Below, piece by piece: positions 14,869-21,621 of a stretch of DNA of 64,000 nt. Below the pieces are notes generated by a model, which worked only from the letters and a program-made list of their open reading frames with translations, did no database searches and was not told the origin of the DNA. The position numbers and the translations under genes are program-made. The DNA is from Chengkuizengella sp. SCS-71B (GTDB lineage: Bacteria; Bacillota; Bacilli; Paenibacillales; KCTC-33759). The DNA is taken from contig NZ_JAZHSH010000001.1 of assembly GCF_040100845.1 (NCBI RefSeq), positions 992,001 through 1,056,000 of the forward strand. The letters are read 5' to 3'. The first letter of the stretch is position 1. Each line of letters begins with the position of its first letter.

Positions 14869-15336
14869 ATGGGGCTAAAAAAAGGATCTTTTGTTGTTGC
14901 TGATACCGTTTCGGTAGATGATCCATATGATGAAGATAGTCCAGGTGTTATTCGTCTTATTCAATCTGTTCCTACTGTTGTAGCTACTGTTGATGTATGT
15001 GTTAAAGAACCACAGAAAACACAGGTATCACTGGACTCAATGACTCAAATTGCTGTATTTAATCCATCTGGTGCTATTACCAGTGTAACATTTGAAGTGA
15101 AATATGAGGTTATGCGCAATGGTATGACTCTTGCAACAATCAATGATGAAATGGATTATATTCCTACTGGACCAGCCCCTGATGGTAGACATACAAATTT
15201 TCCGAACTTCCCAATACTAGATAATAATCCAAGCATTGGAATCAATACGTATGATCTTGTATGTACAAATGTAATAGGTCCAACTCCTGTGTTTGTGGGC
15301 TCCAGAAGCCTAAAAGCTACAGTATTTGAATGTTAG
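14869..15336 (+). CDS. Probable spore-surface protein, beta-rich, unknown family
   Basis: 155 aa from the ATG at 14869, which has GGGAGG 8 nt upstream; a TTG at 14854 overlaps that ribosome site and is rejected. There is no signal peptide. The sequence alternates hydrophobic and polar residues (ITSVTFEVKYEVMRNGMTLA), suggesting a beta sandwich, with Cys at VDVCVKEP, DLVCTN and the very last residue (FEC). A mother-cell-type promoter and the neighbouring SHAEG protein suggest a coat/exosporium role. A broken paralogue lies at 18735-19056. Confidence 0.6.
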   Translation: MGLKKGSFVVADTVSVDDPYDEDSPGVIRLIQSVPTVVATVDVCVKEPQKTQVSLDSMTQIAVFNPSGAITSVTFEVKYEVMRNGMTLATINDEMDYIPTGPAPDGRHTNFPNFPILDNNPSIGINTYDLVCTNVIGPTPVFVGSRSLKATVFEC

Positions 15337-15370
15337 ATACCAGTTTGAAAATAAAATTTTATTGTTAAAC

Positions 15371-15405
15371 GGTTAACAGAAAGGGCGTAGAAATACGTTC
15401 TTTTT
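15371..15405 (+). terminator. Terminator (first of an identical pair)
   Basis: AAAGGGCGTA pairs with TACGTTCTTT around a GAAA tetraloop, then a T run. The same sequence, with AAACGGTTAACAG before it, is repeated at 18634. Confidence 0.85.
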
Positions 15406-15515
15406 TTGTTGGGAAAATATCATCCATTGTGCTAGGGGAGGGAAACTACTTCATATTTTCTAATAAAAATCAATTTTCATAGGCAGAAGCCTTTTTACAT
15501 AGAGTGTAGGTCATC

Positions 15516-15549
15516 ATCCACTCGTTTAAGCTAGTGAGTTCATATTTTG
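15516..15549 (+). promoter_or_regulatory. Weak sigma-K-like promoter of the SHAEG protein
   Basis: ATCCACTCG lies 25 nt before CATATTTTG, the same spacing as the other ten sites but with TG instead of TA at the end of the -10. Confidence 0.4.
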
Positions 15550-15586
15550 TAATAGAGTCATTTAACATGACTTCTTTACAAAATAT
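15542..15586. repeat. Inverted repeat before the SHAEG gene
   Basis: The perfect 11-nt arms ATATTTTGTAA and TTACAAAATAT surround a second pair, GTCAT/ATGAC. The left arm overlaps the -10 box and the right arm ends just before the AAGGAAG ribosome site. It is a candidate operator or 5' structure. Confidence 0.55.
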
Positions 15587-15601
15587 AAGGAAGTGAAATA
15601 T

Positions 15602-18271
15602 ATGGATAATAGAAAATGTAACCGTGAAGCAACGGGAGATTGCGCCACAGCGTTAGGTAGAAATACCGTAGCTAGTGGAGACAATTCTCTTGCTGAAGGT
15701 AGAAGTACGAGATCAAGCGGAGAGAATTCTCATTCTGAGGGAAGAGATACAATGTCAAGCGGAGATGCTTCACACTCTGAGGGCAGAAGCACAATGGCGA
15801 GTGGTGATGCTTCCCACACAGAAGGAAGAAATACCACAGCTAGTGGAGATTCTTCTCATTCGGAAGGAAACGACACCGTAGCACAAGGTGATAATGCCCA
15901 TGCGGAAGGAGAAGGTACGCAAGCGATTGGAACAGCTTCCCATGCGGAGGGAGCAAGCTCAAAAGCGAAGGGGATTCAATCCCATGCCGAAGGAGATTGT
16001 ACAACGGCATCTGGAAGCTACTCACACTCACAGGGAACTAAAACGAAGGCAGAAGGGGAAGCTTCCCACTCGGAAGGACGAAATACTACATCCAGTGGAG
16101 ATTATGCGCATGCTCAAAACAGAGATACCGTAGCGCAAGGGGATAATTCTACCGCGGAGGGATTAGGTTCTCTTGCCAGAGGGTTAAACAGTCATGCAGA
16201 AGGATATATTACACAGGCTGATGGAGAAAATGCGCATTCAGAGGGTAGAAACTCAAAAGCAACTGGAGACAATACTCATGCTGAAGGTAGAGATACCGTA
16301 GCCCAAGGAGATAATTCTCATGCTGAAGGAGAGGGAACGTCAGCAACAGGTATCGGTGCTCATGCAGAAGGAACAGATACAGTTGCTTCTGGTGAACAAT
16401 CTCACGCAGAAGGACTACGTACAATGGCTCTTGGTGACTTTTCTCATGCAGAAGGACAGGGATCGATATCCGAAGGAGTAGCTTCCCATGCGGAAGGAAG
16501 TCTTGCTATAGCCCCCGGAAATTTTGCACATGCGGAAGGATTTGTTACTTTAGCGACCGGAGAAAATTCCCATGCCGAAGGTAATGGTGCAAGAGCCCAA
16601 GGAATATCGTCCCATGCCGAAGGAGAGGGATCGATAGCCGAAGGAGAAGCTTCCCATGCGGAAGGGTTTATTACTGAAGCCAATGGAGATAATTCCCATG
16701 CTGAAGGAGAAGGAACGACAGCGGAAAGAGAAGCTTCCCATGCGGAAGGAAGCAATACAAGAGCAGGGGGCTTTGCTTCTCATGCGGAAGGGTTGGAAAC
16801 AATAGCTAGTGGAGAAGCTTCCCATAGTGAAGGAATATGCACAAGAGCTACAGACGCATCCTCTCATGCGGAAGGGGAGGATTCTTTAGCCGCTGGTCCG
16901 AGTTCTCACGCCGAAGGAGAACTTACAACTTCTTTAGGAGTGGCATCCCATGCCGAAGGAAGACTTAGCTTTTCGTTTTCTGATTTTTCCCATGCGGAAG
17001 GAAATAATACAGAAGCATCGGGAGAAGCTTCTCATGCAGAAGGAAATAATACAGAAGCATCGGGAGAAAATTCACACTCTGAGGGAAGAGGAGCAGAAGC
17101 ATCGGGGGATTTCTCTCATGCTGAAGGATTTTTCACAGAATCAATTGAAAGATCCTCTCATGCTGAAGGAGAACAAACAACATCCGGTGGAATAGCGTCC
17201 CATGCAGAAGGAAATCGTACGACAGCCCTAGGATCCGCCTCTCATGCTGAAGGATTCCTTACTGAAGCCAACGGAGAAAATTCTCATGCAGAAGGAGATG
17301 GAACGACATCTGAAGGAGATGCATCTCATGCCGAAGGATTAGACACTGAAGCGATTGGTGAAGCTTCCCATGCAGAAGGGTGTAATACGGTAGCCTTAGA
17401 AGATTGTTCTCACGCTGAAGGAAGCAATACAAGAGCGGAAGGTTTTGCCTCTCATTCGGAGGGTTGTGATACGGTAGCCTTAGAAGATTGTTCTCACGCT
17501 GAAGGGGACAATACAAGAGCGGAAGGTTTCGCCTCTCATTCCGAGGGTTGTAATACGATTGCATCAGGTGAATGCTCTCATGCAGAAGGAAACGGTACAG
17601 ATACAAATAATAGAGTGAATGCACATATTATGGGCCGATCAGGTCAAGCGGTTGAAGATAACTCGTGGCATTTAGTGAATGAAACCTTAATGGCTTTGAT
17701 TAATGGAAATACGGGAGATGCTTGTTTTGCAGGTAAAATTACTTCTGGTAGAGGATGTGATTTTGCTGAGTTGTTTGAAACGTTGGATGGCAAACCTATC
17801 GATGTCGGATACTTTGTCACAACAAAAGGCGATAAAATAAGGAAGGCGACAGATCAAGATAACTATATCTTAGGTGTAACAAGTGCTGTCCCTGGATTCT
17901 TAGCAGGTAGTTCCGGTTATGAATGGAATAAGAGATATATGGTGGATGAGTGGGGGCGTGTATTATATGAAGAAGTTACCGTTCCAGAGGAAAAAGATGA
18001 GAATGGTAACATTATTTCACATGAGCGAATTGAAAAAAGACAAAAGCTGAATCCAGAATATGATCCTGATAAGCAGTATGTTCCAAGAGCAGAAAGACCA
18101 GAGTGGGAGGCTGTTGGATTAACTGGCCAATTATTGGTAAGGGACGATGGGACATGTGAAGTAGATGGATATTGCAAACCTAACGCTGAAGGTATTGCAT
18201 CAAGAGCAGGTAGAGGTTATAGAGTGTTAAAACGAACAGGTGAAAACCAAATTTTAATTATTGTAAAGTAA
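15602..18271 (+). CDS. SHAEG-repeat fibre protein with peptidase G2 autocleavage domain
   Basis: 889 aa from the ATG at 15602 (AAGGA 10 nt upstream; an in-frame GTG at 15593 overlaps it). Residues ~15-665 hold about 46 units of 14 residues, each like ASGENSHAEGNNTE, the YadA/Hia head-repeat pattern that folds as a left-handed beta-roll trimer. Residues ~690-889 match the peptidase G2/intramolecular chaperone autocleavage domain of phage tail appendages: CDFAELFETLDG, then YVPRAERPEWEAVGLTGQLL, then DDGTCEVDGYC. There is no signal peptide. It is probably a trimeric fibre that self-cleaves after folding. Sporulation-type promoter and neighbours suggest attachment to the spore rather than a phage tail. 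Confidence 0.8.
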   Translation: MDNRKCNREATGDCATALGRNTVASGDNSLAEGRSTRSSGENSHSEGRDTMSSGDASHSEGRSTMASGDASHTEGRNTTASGDSSHSEGNDTVAQGDNAHAEGEGTQAIGTASHAEGASSKAKGIQSHAEGDCTTASGSYSHSQGTKTKAEGEASHSEGRNTTSSGDYAHAQNRDTVAQGDNSTAEGLGSLARGLNSHAEGYITQADGENAHSEGRNSKATGDNTHAEGRDTVAQGDNSHAEGEGTSATGIGAHAEGTDTVASGEQSHAEGLRTMALGDFSHAEGQGSISEGVASHAEGSLAIAPGNFAHAEGFVTLATGENSHAEGNGARAQGISSHAEGEGSIAEGEASHAEGFITEANGDNSHAEGEGTTAEREASHAEGSNTRAGGFASHAEGLETIASGEASHSEGICTRATDASSHAEGEDSLAAGPSSHAEGELTTSLGVASHAEGRLSFSFSDFSHAEGNNTEASGEASHAEGNNTEASGENSHSEGRGAEASGDFSHAEGFFTESIERSSHAEGEQTTSGGIASHAEGNRTTALGSASHAEGFLTEANGENSHAEGDGTTSEGDASHAEGLDTEAIGEASHAEGCNTVALEDCSHAEGSNTRAEGFASHSEGCDTVALEDCSHAEGDNTRAEGFASHSEGCNTIASGECSHAEGNGTDTNNRVNAHIMGRSGQAVEDNSWHLVNETLMALINGNTGDACFAGKITSGRGCDFAELFETLDGKPIDVGYFVTTKGDKIRKATDQDNYILGVTSAVPGFLAGSSGYEWNKRYMVDEWGRVLYEEVTVPEEKDENGNIISHERIEKRQKLNPEYDPDKQYVPRAERPEWEAVGLTGQLLVRDDGTCEVDGYCKPNAEGIASRAGRGYRVLKRTGENQILIIVK
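15660..17610 (+). repeat. 42-nt tandem coding repeat array (SHAEG units)
   Basis: About 46 copies, each encoding (G/A)(D/E)xSHAEGxxTxAx. The copies differ at many third positions, so the array is old, but pairs near 17380-17550 and 17000-17060 are almost identical at the DNA level, showing recent local duplication. Length variation between strains is expected. Confidence 0.85.
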
Positions 18272-18291
18272 CATCAAAGGAGAGGTGTATA

Positions 18292-18606
18292 ATGGAAAGC
18301 AGAGAAAAATTAAGGGAAGAGTTGTTAGAAAAGGCTAGGGATAAAACCAGTGATCATAAAACAAGGGAAGATAGAAGAGAATGGTTAAGAAAAGAGTTAT
18401 CAGAAGCCATGGCCAGGGAAAAAGACAGAAAGAATGAAATCCTTGAAGAATTAAAAAGTTCTATGGATAAATATGAAGAAAGAATGAAAGATTCAAAAGT
18501 GAGTAAAGAACGTATAGAAAAGAGACGTAAGCGAATAGATGAGCTCATTCAAAGGGTTGAAGAGCGAAGTGAACAATCATTAAAAAGATTACAAGATAGG
18601 ATTTAG
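18292..18606 (+). CDS. Small coiled-coil protein of the spore-surface island
   Basis: 104 aa, ATG behind AAAGGAGAGG, 20 nt after the SHAEG gene and before the twin terminator, so it is probably cotranscribed. Nearly half the residues are charged (E, K, R), with heptad spacing throughout (MDKYEERMKDSKVSKERIEK, then RRKRIDELIQRVEERSEQ). There is no membrane or signal segment. It is possibly an adaptor or chaperone for the fibre. No family is recognised. Confidence 0.65.
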   Translation: MESREKLREELLEKARDKTSDHKTREDRREWLRKELSEAMAREKDRKNEILEELKSSMDKYEERMKDSKVSKERIEKRRKRIDELIQRVEERSEQSLKRLQDRI

Positions 18607-18633
18607 AAGTAGTCTAGTTTGAAAGATTAAACG

Positions 18634-18668
18634 GTTAACAGAAAGGGCGTAGAAATACGTTCTTTTTT
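18634..18668 (+). terminator. Terminator (second of an identical pair)
   Basis: Same stem, tetraloop and upstream AAACGGTTAACAG as at 15371. It ends the SHAEG-coiled-coil unit. Confidence 0.85.
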
Positions 18669-18734
18669 TATTGGATTAACAATGCTTATTTATTTCAAAT
18701 ATCCGTATTCACACAATCATAAGGAGATTAAATA

Positions 18735-19056
18735 GCGTAATATATACTGTAAATACTGTTGCTTTGAGACTTTGGGATGCAGCAAACACCCATTAAATTA
18801 TCTCTGACCAAGGAGCTATTGCTGCATTTGATGGTAAAATATCTGCTCCCGGAATTTTGATGAGTCCGGAATCTTTTGAAGTGACCTATGAGCTTCTACG
18901 AAATGGGAATGTTATTGCTACGATCATTTCCCTATAGTAGATAATATTCCAAGCGCTGGAGTCAATAAGTATGAACTTAGAATTACAAGGGTTTTTGCAA
19001 CAATTGTTATCTTTGTTGGCTCTAGAAGCTTAAAAGCCACAGTATTTGAATGCTAG
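18735..19056 (+). pseudogene. Broken paralogue of the 155-aa beta-rich protein
   Basis: Translated pieces in shifted frames give SFEVTYELLRNGNVIATI and then IFVGSRSLKATVFEC, matching FEVKYEVMRNGMTLATI and VFVGSRSLKATVFEC of the gene at 14869. An in-frame TAG and frameshifts interrupt it, and it has no start. It marks a duplication of the beta-rich gene across the SHAEG gene. Confidence 0.75.
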
Positions 19057-19184
19057 ATACAACCAGCCGAATGTTGGAGCAAGTCCAGAATCCACGACAA
19101 CAAATAATGTTGTCAATGATTATTGAGTAGAACCTATACATTTGAAATGGTATTATAGCACATTTTCAAACAATCAAGTCACTT
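19057..19184. other. Gene-free stretch duplicated from the prophage
   Basis: Bases 19149-19200 repeat 5549-5600 (TATAGCACATTTTCAAACAA and onward). No ORF is supported. Confidence 0.6.
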
Positions 19185-19218
19185 GTCTATACCAAATGAA
19201 TTGTATGAACATAGAATA
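19185..19218 (+). promoter_or_regulatory. Sigma-K-like promoter of candidate small RNA copy B
   Basis: GTCTATACCAA lies 25 nt before CATAGAATA. It is embedded in the block shared with 5549-5619. Confidence 0.6.
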
Positions 19219-19225
19219 TATTGGT

Positions 19226-19294
19226 TACCTACTATTATGTGCTCATTAGAATCTCTCTACGGAAAACCTCACTATTCAATGTAGTGAGGTTTTA
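19226..19294 (+). ncRNA. Candidate sporulation small RNA, copy B
   Basis: A ~69-nt unit ending in AAAACCTCACTA/TAGTGAGGTTTT (19263-19293). It shares CTCATTAGAATC-like and CTACGGAAA segments with copy A. No translatable frame with a ribosome site is present. The 5' end is inferred. Confidence 0.45.
19263..19293 (+). terminator. CCTCACTA-family terminator hairpin
   Basis: A 12-bp stem AAAACCTCACTA/TAGTGAGGTTTT. Confidence 0.75.
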
Positions 19295-19343
19295 CTAAGT
19301 TTCATTCAAAATATTAAAAATGTGCGCTTGTATCAGAATACCA

Positions 19344-19376
19344 GTCCAAACAAAATATTTTTCTGAACATAGAATA
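19344..19376 (+). promoter_or_regulatory. Sigma-K-like promoter of yjcZ-like gene 2
   Basis: GTCCAAACAA lies 24 nt before CATAGAATA; the ATG is 31 nt after the -10. ACA fits the mACm -35 with 16-nt spacing. Confidence 0.7.
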
Positions 19377-19407
19377 TATTATTCCAAGTGTAAAGGAGGG
19401 GATTTTC

Positions 19408-19521
19408 ATGGGTTACTACGGTGGTTATGGTTGCCACGGTGGCGGCGGTTCTGGAGCAGTAATTGTTTTAGTTCTATTTATACTCTTAGTTATTATTTTA
19501 GCAGCTGCCATCTTTGTTTAA
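19408..19521 (+). CDS. YjcZ-family sporulation membrane peptide (copy 2)
   Basis: 37 aa, ATG behind AAAGGAGGGG. The Gly-rich head MGYYGGYGCHGGGGSG is followed by the membrane helix AVIVLVLFILLVIILAAAIF, the pattern of YjcZ-type small sporulation proteins. It is one of four intact copies in the window. A CCTCACTA hairpin downstream (19592) can end its transcript. The function of the family is not known. Confidence 0.85.
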   Translation: MGYYGGYGCHGGGGSGAVIVLVLFILLVIILAAAIFV

Positions 19522-19591
19522 ATAAATAAACAATTTCAACAAAAATTGAAACATAATATCTATAAGATTAGCTCATATATATATATCTACG

Positions 19592-19620
19592 AAACCTCAC
19601 TATTTATATTGTGGGGTTTT
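19592..19620 (+). terminator. CCTCACTA-family hairpin after yjcZ-like gene 2
   Basis: AAACCTCAC pairs with GTGGGGTTT, then T. The flanks (CTACGAAACC before, TTTTAATCTATGAAAAAT after) are shared with copy A at 5655-5700, so it is a remnant of the small-RNA unit lacking its promoter. Confidence 0.65.
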
Positions 19621-19656
19621 AATCTATGAAAAATATGTACTTGCCCTAGGACACCC

Positions 19657-19689
19657 ATCCAATCAAGTAGAATTTCCTAACATAGTATA
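19657..19689 (+). promoter_or_regulatory. Sigma-K-like promoter of yjcZ-like gene 3
   Basis: ATCCAATCAA lies 24 nt before CATAGTATA; the ATG is 32 nt after. The upstream DNA resembles that of yjcZ-like gene 1. Confidence 0.65.
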
Positions 19690-19721
19690 TAGTACATCAT
19701 ATATAGAAAGGAGGGATTAAC

Positions 19722-19895
19722 ATGAGCGGACACGGTGGTTCTGGAGCTGCTATAGTTCTAGTCCTTTTTATTCTTTTAGTTATCATTTTAGTTGCTGCAA
19801 GTGGAGGTTCGAGATATGGTTCATGTTGTGGAGATTCGAGAAGTGGTTTAGGTGCAGCATATCTTGATGAAAGGTTTCCATTCCCTGTTCTGTAA
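19722..19895 (+). CDS. YjcZ-family sporulation membrane peptide (copy 3)
   Basis: 57 aa, ATG behind AAAGGAGGG. MSGHGGSGAAIVLVLFILLV continuing IILVAASGGSRYGS is almost the same as copy 1 at 5786, including the AASGGSRY segment after the helix. The tail (LDERFPFPVL) differs. Like copy 1, it is followed by a holin reading frame, here broken, so the two regions are duplicates. Confidence 0.85.
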   Translation: MSGHGGSGAAIVLVLFILLVIILVAASGGSRYGSCCGDSRSGLGAAYLDERFPFPVL

Positions 19896-19922
19896 AAAGT
19901 ATAGATAAAGTTATTCGGTGAT

Positions 19923-19950
19923 AACCCTGCCAATTCAGAGCAGGGTTCTT
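19923..19950 (+). terminator. Terminator after yjcZ-like gene 3
   Basis: AACCCTGC pairs with GCAGGGTT around a 9-nt loop, then TCTTT. Confidence 0.75.
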
Positions 19951-19958
19951 TAATGTCA

Positions 19959-20073
19959 ATATTTTTTAACTCAGGGACCCTTTGCCGTCCTTTTTGTATG
20001 GTTACTTATCTACGTGACGAAGAACAACCGAGAAAATAGACTCTATAATACTCTAGATGAATTAATAGATTAA
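19959..20073 (+). pseudogene. BhlA-type holin remnant
   Basis: The frame encodes QYFLTQGPFAVLFVWLLIYV, identical to the intact holin at 6005 over the membrane helix, then a shortened tail NRLYNTLDELID. A stop lies in frame just upstream of the first preserved codon and no start is available; the coiled-coil tail is largely deleted. It is a second, decayed copy of the prophage lysis region. Confidence 0.75.
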
Positions 20074-20100
20074 AACCCCACTACATAAATAGTGAGGTTT
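20073..20100. terminator. CCTCACTA-family hairpin after the holin remnant
   Basis: AAACCCCACTA pairs with TAGTGAGGTTT; the T run is short. Confidence 0.6.
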
Positions 20101-20111
20101 ACATCATATTG

Positions 20112-20163
20112 ATTTTTGAAATTGTTCTAGTGTTATTTATACTCTTAATCCATCATATGCCTT
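20112..20163 (+). pseudogene. YjcZ-like remnant
   Basis: EIVLVLFILLIHHM is encoded with no start; the DNA ATTGTTCTAGTGTTATTTAT resembles the helix codons of yjcZ-like gene 2. The frame then decays. Confidence 0.45.
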
Positions 20164-20318
20164 TATTAGTGTTTTGATTGGGCGCTTGTTTTGGAAATAT
20201 TAAATTGTATTCTTGTCAGGGGTAAAGATTATACTACAGAAATAAGGAAAACCTCACTGTTAGTTCTTTTTGGTAGATTCAAATGAAGAACCTTTTGTGC
20301 GAATGTTAAGGGGTATTC
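20164..20318. other. Gene-free stretch
   Basis: It contains an isolated half of the CCTCACT repeat (near 20250, AAAACCTCACTGTTAG) without its partner arm. Nothing else is recognised. Confidence 0.5.
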
Positions 20319-20352
20319 GTCCAAGCAAAGGTATCAGGTGATGCATACAATA
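20319..20352 (+). promoter_or_regulatory. Sigma-K-like promoter of the Cys-rich protein
   Basis: GTCCAAGCAA lies 25 nt before CATACAATA; the ATG is 32 nt after. Confidence 0.6.
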
Positions 20353-20384
20353 TAATTGAAGGATAAATATAAGGAGTTGTTTAA

Positions 20385-20783
20385 ATGAATCATTTAAAAA
20401 AATCAAAAAAATCAAAAAAATCAAAGATTATCAAGACCTCTTGCGCAGTATCTACATTTGATAAATACGACATTATTCACATTTCAGTACTAAACCCAAC
20501 CAATAAATGTTGTAGAGGTACCGTGAAAGTAATAGATTGGACAGATGCGAATAATGGAGTCGTGGTAAGTGATGAACCCTTCCAACTATCTTGTGCGCGT
20601 AAGGATTATAACGTTACGGCTATTGGAGAACACTATGAAGTGATGTATTGCACAAATGATCCCAATTGTTGTGTAAGTTTTTATGCACTTACGTCTGAGG
20701 GGCCTAATGAACCTTTCGGAGAGGAAACGTTTGGTTTTACCCCAAATCAATTTGTAAAGATATCGTCACACTGCCTGTGTTAA
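20385..20783 (+). CDS. Cys- and Lys-rich probable spore coat/exosporium protein
   Basis: 132 aa, ATG behind AAGGAG. The N-terminus repeats KKSKKSKKSK (DNA repeat of AAATCAAAA units), then a beta-like body with nine Cys including NKCCRG, DPNCCVSFY and the last residues HCLC. There is no signal peptide. Lys runs and Cys pairs are common in cross-linked spore coat proteins, and the promoter matches the mother-cell type. No family is recognised. Confidence 0.6.
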   Translation: MNHLKKSKKSKKSKIIKTSCAVSTFDKYDIIHISVLNPTNKCCRGTVKVIDWTDANNGVVVSDEPFQLSCARKDYNVTAIGEHYEVMYCTNDPNCCVSFYALTSEGPNEPFGEETFGFTPNQFVKISSHCLC

Positions 20784-20795
20784 CGTCATAAATAA

Positions 20796-20844
20796 GAAAG
20801 AAGCCATTGAAGGTTCCCACTACAAAAACCCAGTGACTTCTTTC
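20796..20844 (+). terminator. Hairpin after the Cys-rich gene
   Basis: GAAAGAAG pairs with CTTCTTTC, with partial pairing inside (CCATTG/CAGTG). It probably ends the transcript. Confidence 0.5.
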
Positions 20845-20888
20845 AACAGAGCTTAATCATAATAAAGGAATAGATAAATTAATAAGAA

Positions 20889-20929
20889 GTCCATCCCCCT
20901 CAACCTGACCAAAGGTTCAATGGATGGAC
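20889..20929. repeat. Nested hairpin GTCCATCC/GGATGGAC
   Basis: An 8-bp outer stem with an inner AACCT/AGGTT stem. The significance is unknown. Confidence 0.5.
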
Positions 20930-21041
20930 CTCAACAAAGTAATTCGCCATGTATAATTATAACTAATTTATATTAAATTTACAATTATATGTTAATAAGT
21001 TATAATAGATATGAACAACTACATTTCCATGACTTTTTAAG

Positions 21042-21072
21042 TTGAAAACCACCTCGAAGGGTGGTTTTTCAA
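21042..21072. terminator. Bidirectional terminator
   Basis: TTGAAAACCACC pairs with GGTGGTTTTTCAA, with A and T flanks usable on both strands. It lies between the Cys-rich gene and the convergent lipoprotein gene. Confidence 0.8.
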
Positions 21073-21076
21073 TTTT

Positions 21077-21439
21077 CTAACGAGTCTTTATCGTAATACT
21101 AGTAATACTCTCATTGTTCGTTTTTGTAATTATTAACAAATAACTATTTTCCTCTTTCGATATAAAATATGTTTTACCAAAATTAACAGCAGTCATTGTC
21201 CAACCATCTTTTAACAATTGTCTGATATAGGTATTATTAATAATCTCATGATCTTTTTTAATTTCAAAGCTCACATGTGTTGATGTTGATTCAACCTCAT
21301 CTACATTCTTTGGTATTGGAAAATTATTAAATACATTTATATGTGTAAATTCAACATATGACTCACTTTTACTATTATTTTGGCACCCAACCACAGACAA
21401 TAAAAACAATATACTAATGAAAATTTTTAAATTTTTCAT
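21077..21439 (-). CDS. Small lipoprotein, unknown function
   Basis: 120 aa. The signal MKNLKIFISILFLLSVVGC has a lipobox (SVVGC). The mature part has a beta/alpha look (NFPIPKNVDEVESTSTHVSF, then LLKDGWTMTAVNFGKTYFIS). The pattern of a small exported domain with a D-G-W-T loop resembles lipoproteins with no assigned role. It is the last gene before the right 33-nt repeat. Confidence 0.7.
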   Translation of the reverse strand: MKNLKIFISILFLLSVVGCQNNSKSESYVEFTHINVFNNFPIPKNVDEVESTSTHVSFEIKKDHEIINNTYIRQLLKDGWTMTAVNFGKTYFISKEENSYLLIITKTNNESITSITIKTR

Positions 21440-21461
21440 TTATTTAATATACCTTAAAAAC

Positions 21462-21494
21462 AATCAAATTTGAAATGGAAGGGAGTATCGGTTA
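21462..21494 (+). repeat. Right copy of the 33-nt direct repeat (att-like)
   Basis: 31/33 identical to 14340-14372, same orientation. It lies just upstream of the lipoprotein start. Confidence 0.55.
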
Positions 21495-21512
21495 TCCTAA
21501 ATGTAACTAAAG

Positions 21513-21553
21513 AGAGGTTACAACCTTCAATTTATTTGTTGGTTGTGACCTCT
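21513..21553 (-). terminator. Hairpin after the M4 protease gene
   Basis: AGAGGTTACAACC pairs with GGTTGTGACCTCT (13 bp, one G-T). It lies downstream of the minus-strand gene ending at 21622. Confidence 0.65.
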
Positions 21554-21621
21554 AGTATATTTGTTATGGCAATTATTTGGAAGCACCTTTTCGACTCCTA
21601 AGAACTAGAGATTACATGTTA

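Noticed and set aside
15660-17610. Regular 42-nt repeats resembling a CRISPR-like or satellite array
   Set aside because: They keep one open frame encoding SHAEG units with synonymous differences; there are no constant repeats with unique spacers.
15840-17624. Several open frames on both strands within the SHAEG gene (for example minus 16444-16755, minus 17259-17624)
   Set aside because: They are shadows of the periodic codons of the large gene, lack ribosome sites and have repetitive nonsense composition.
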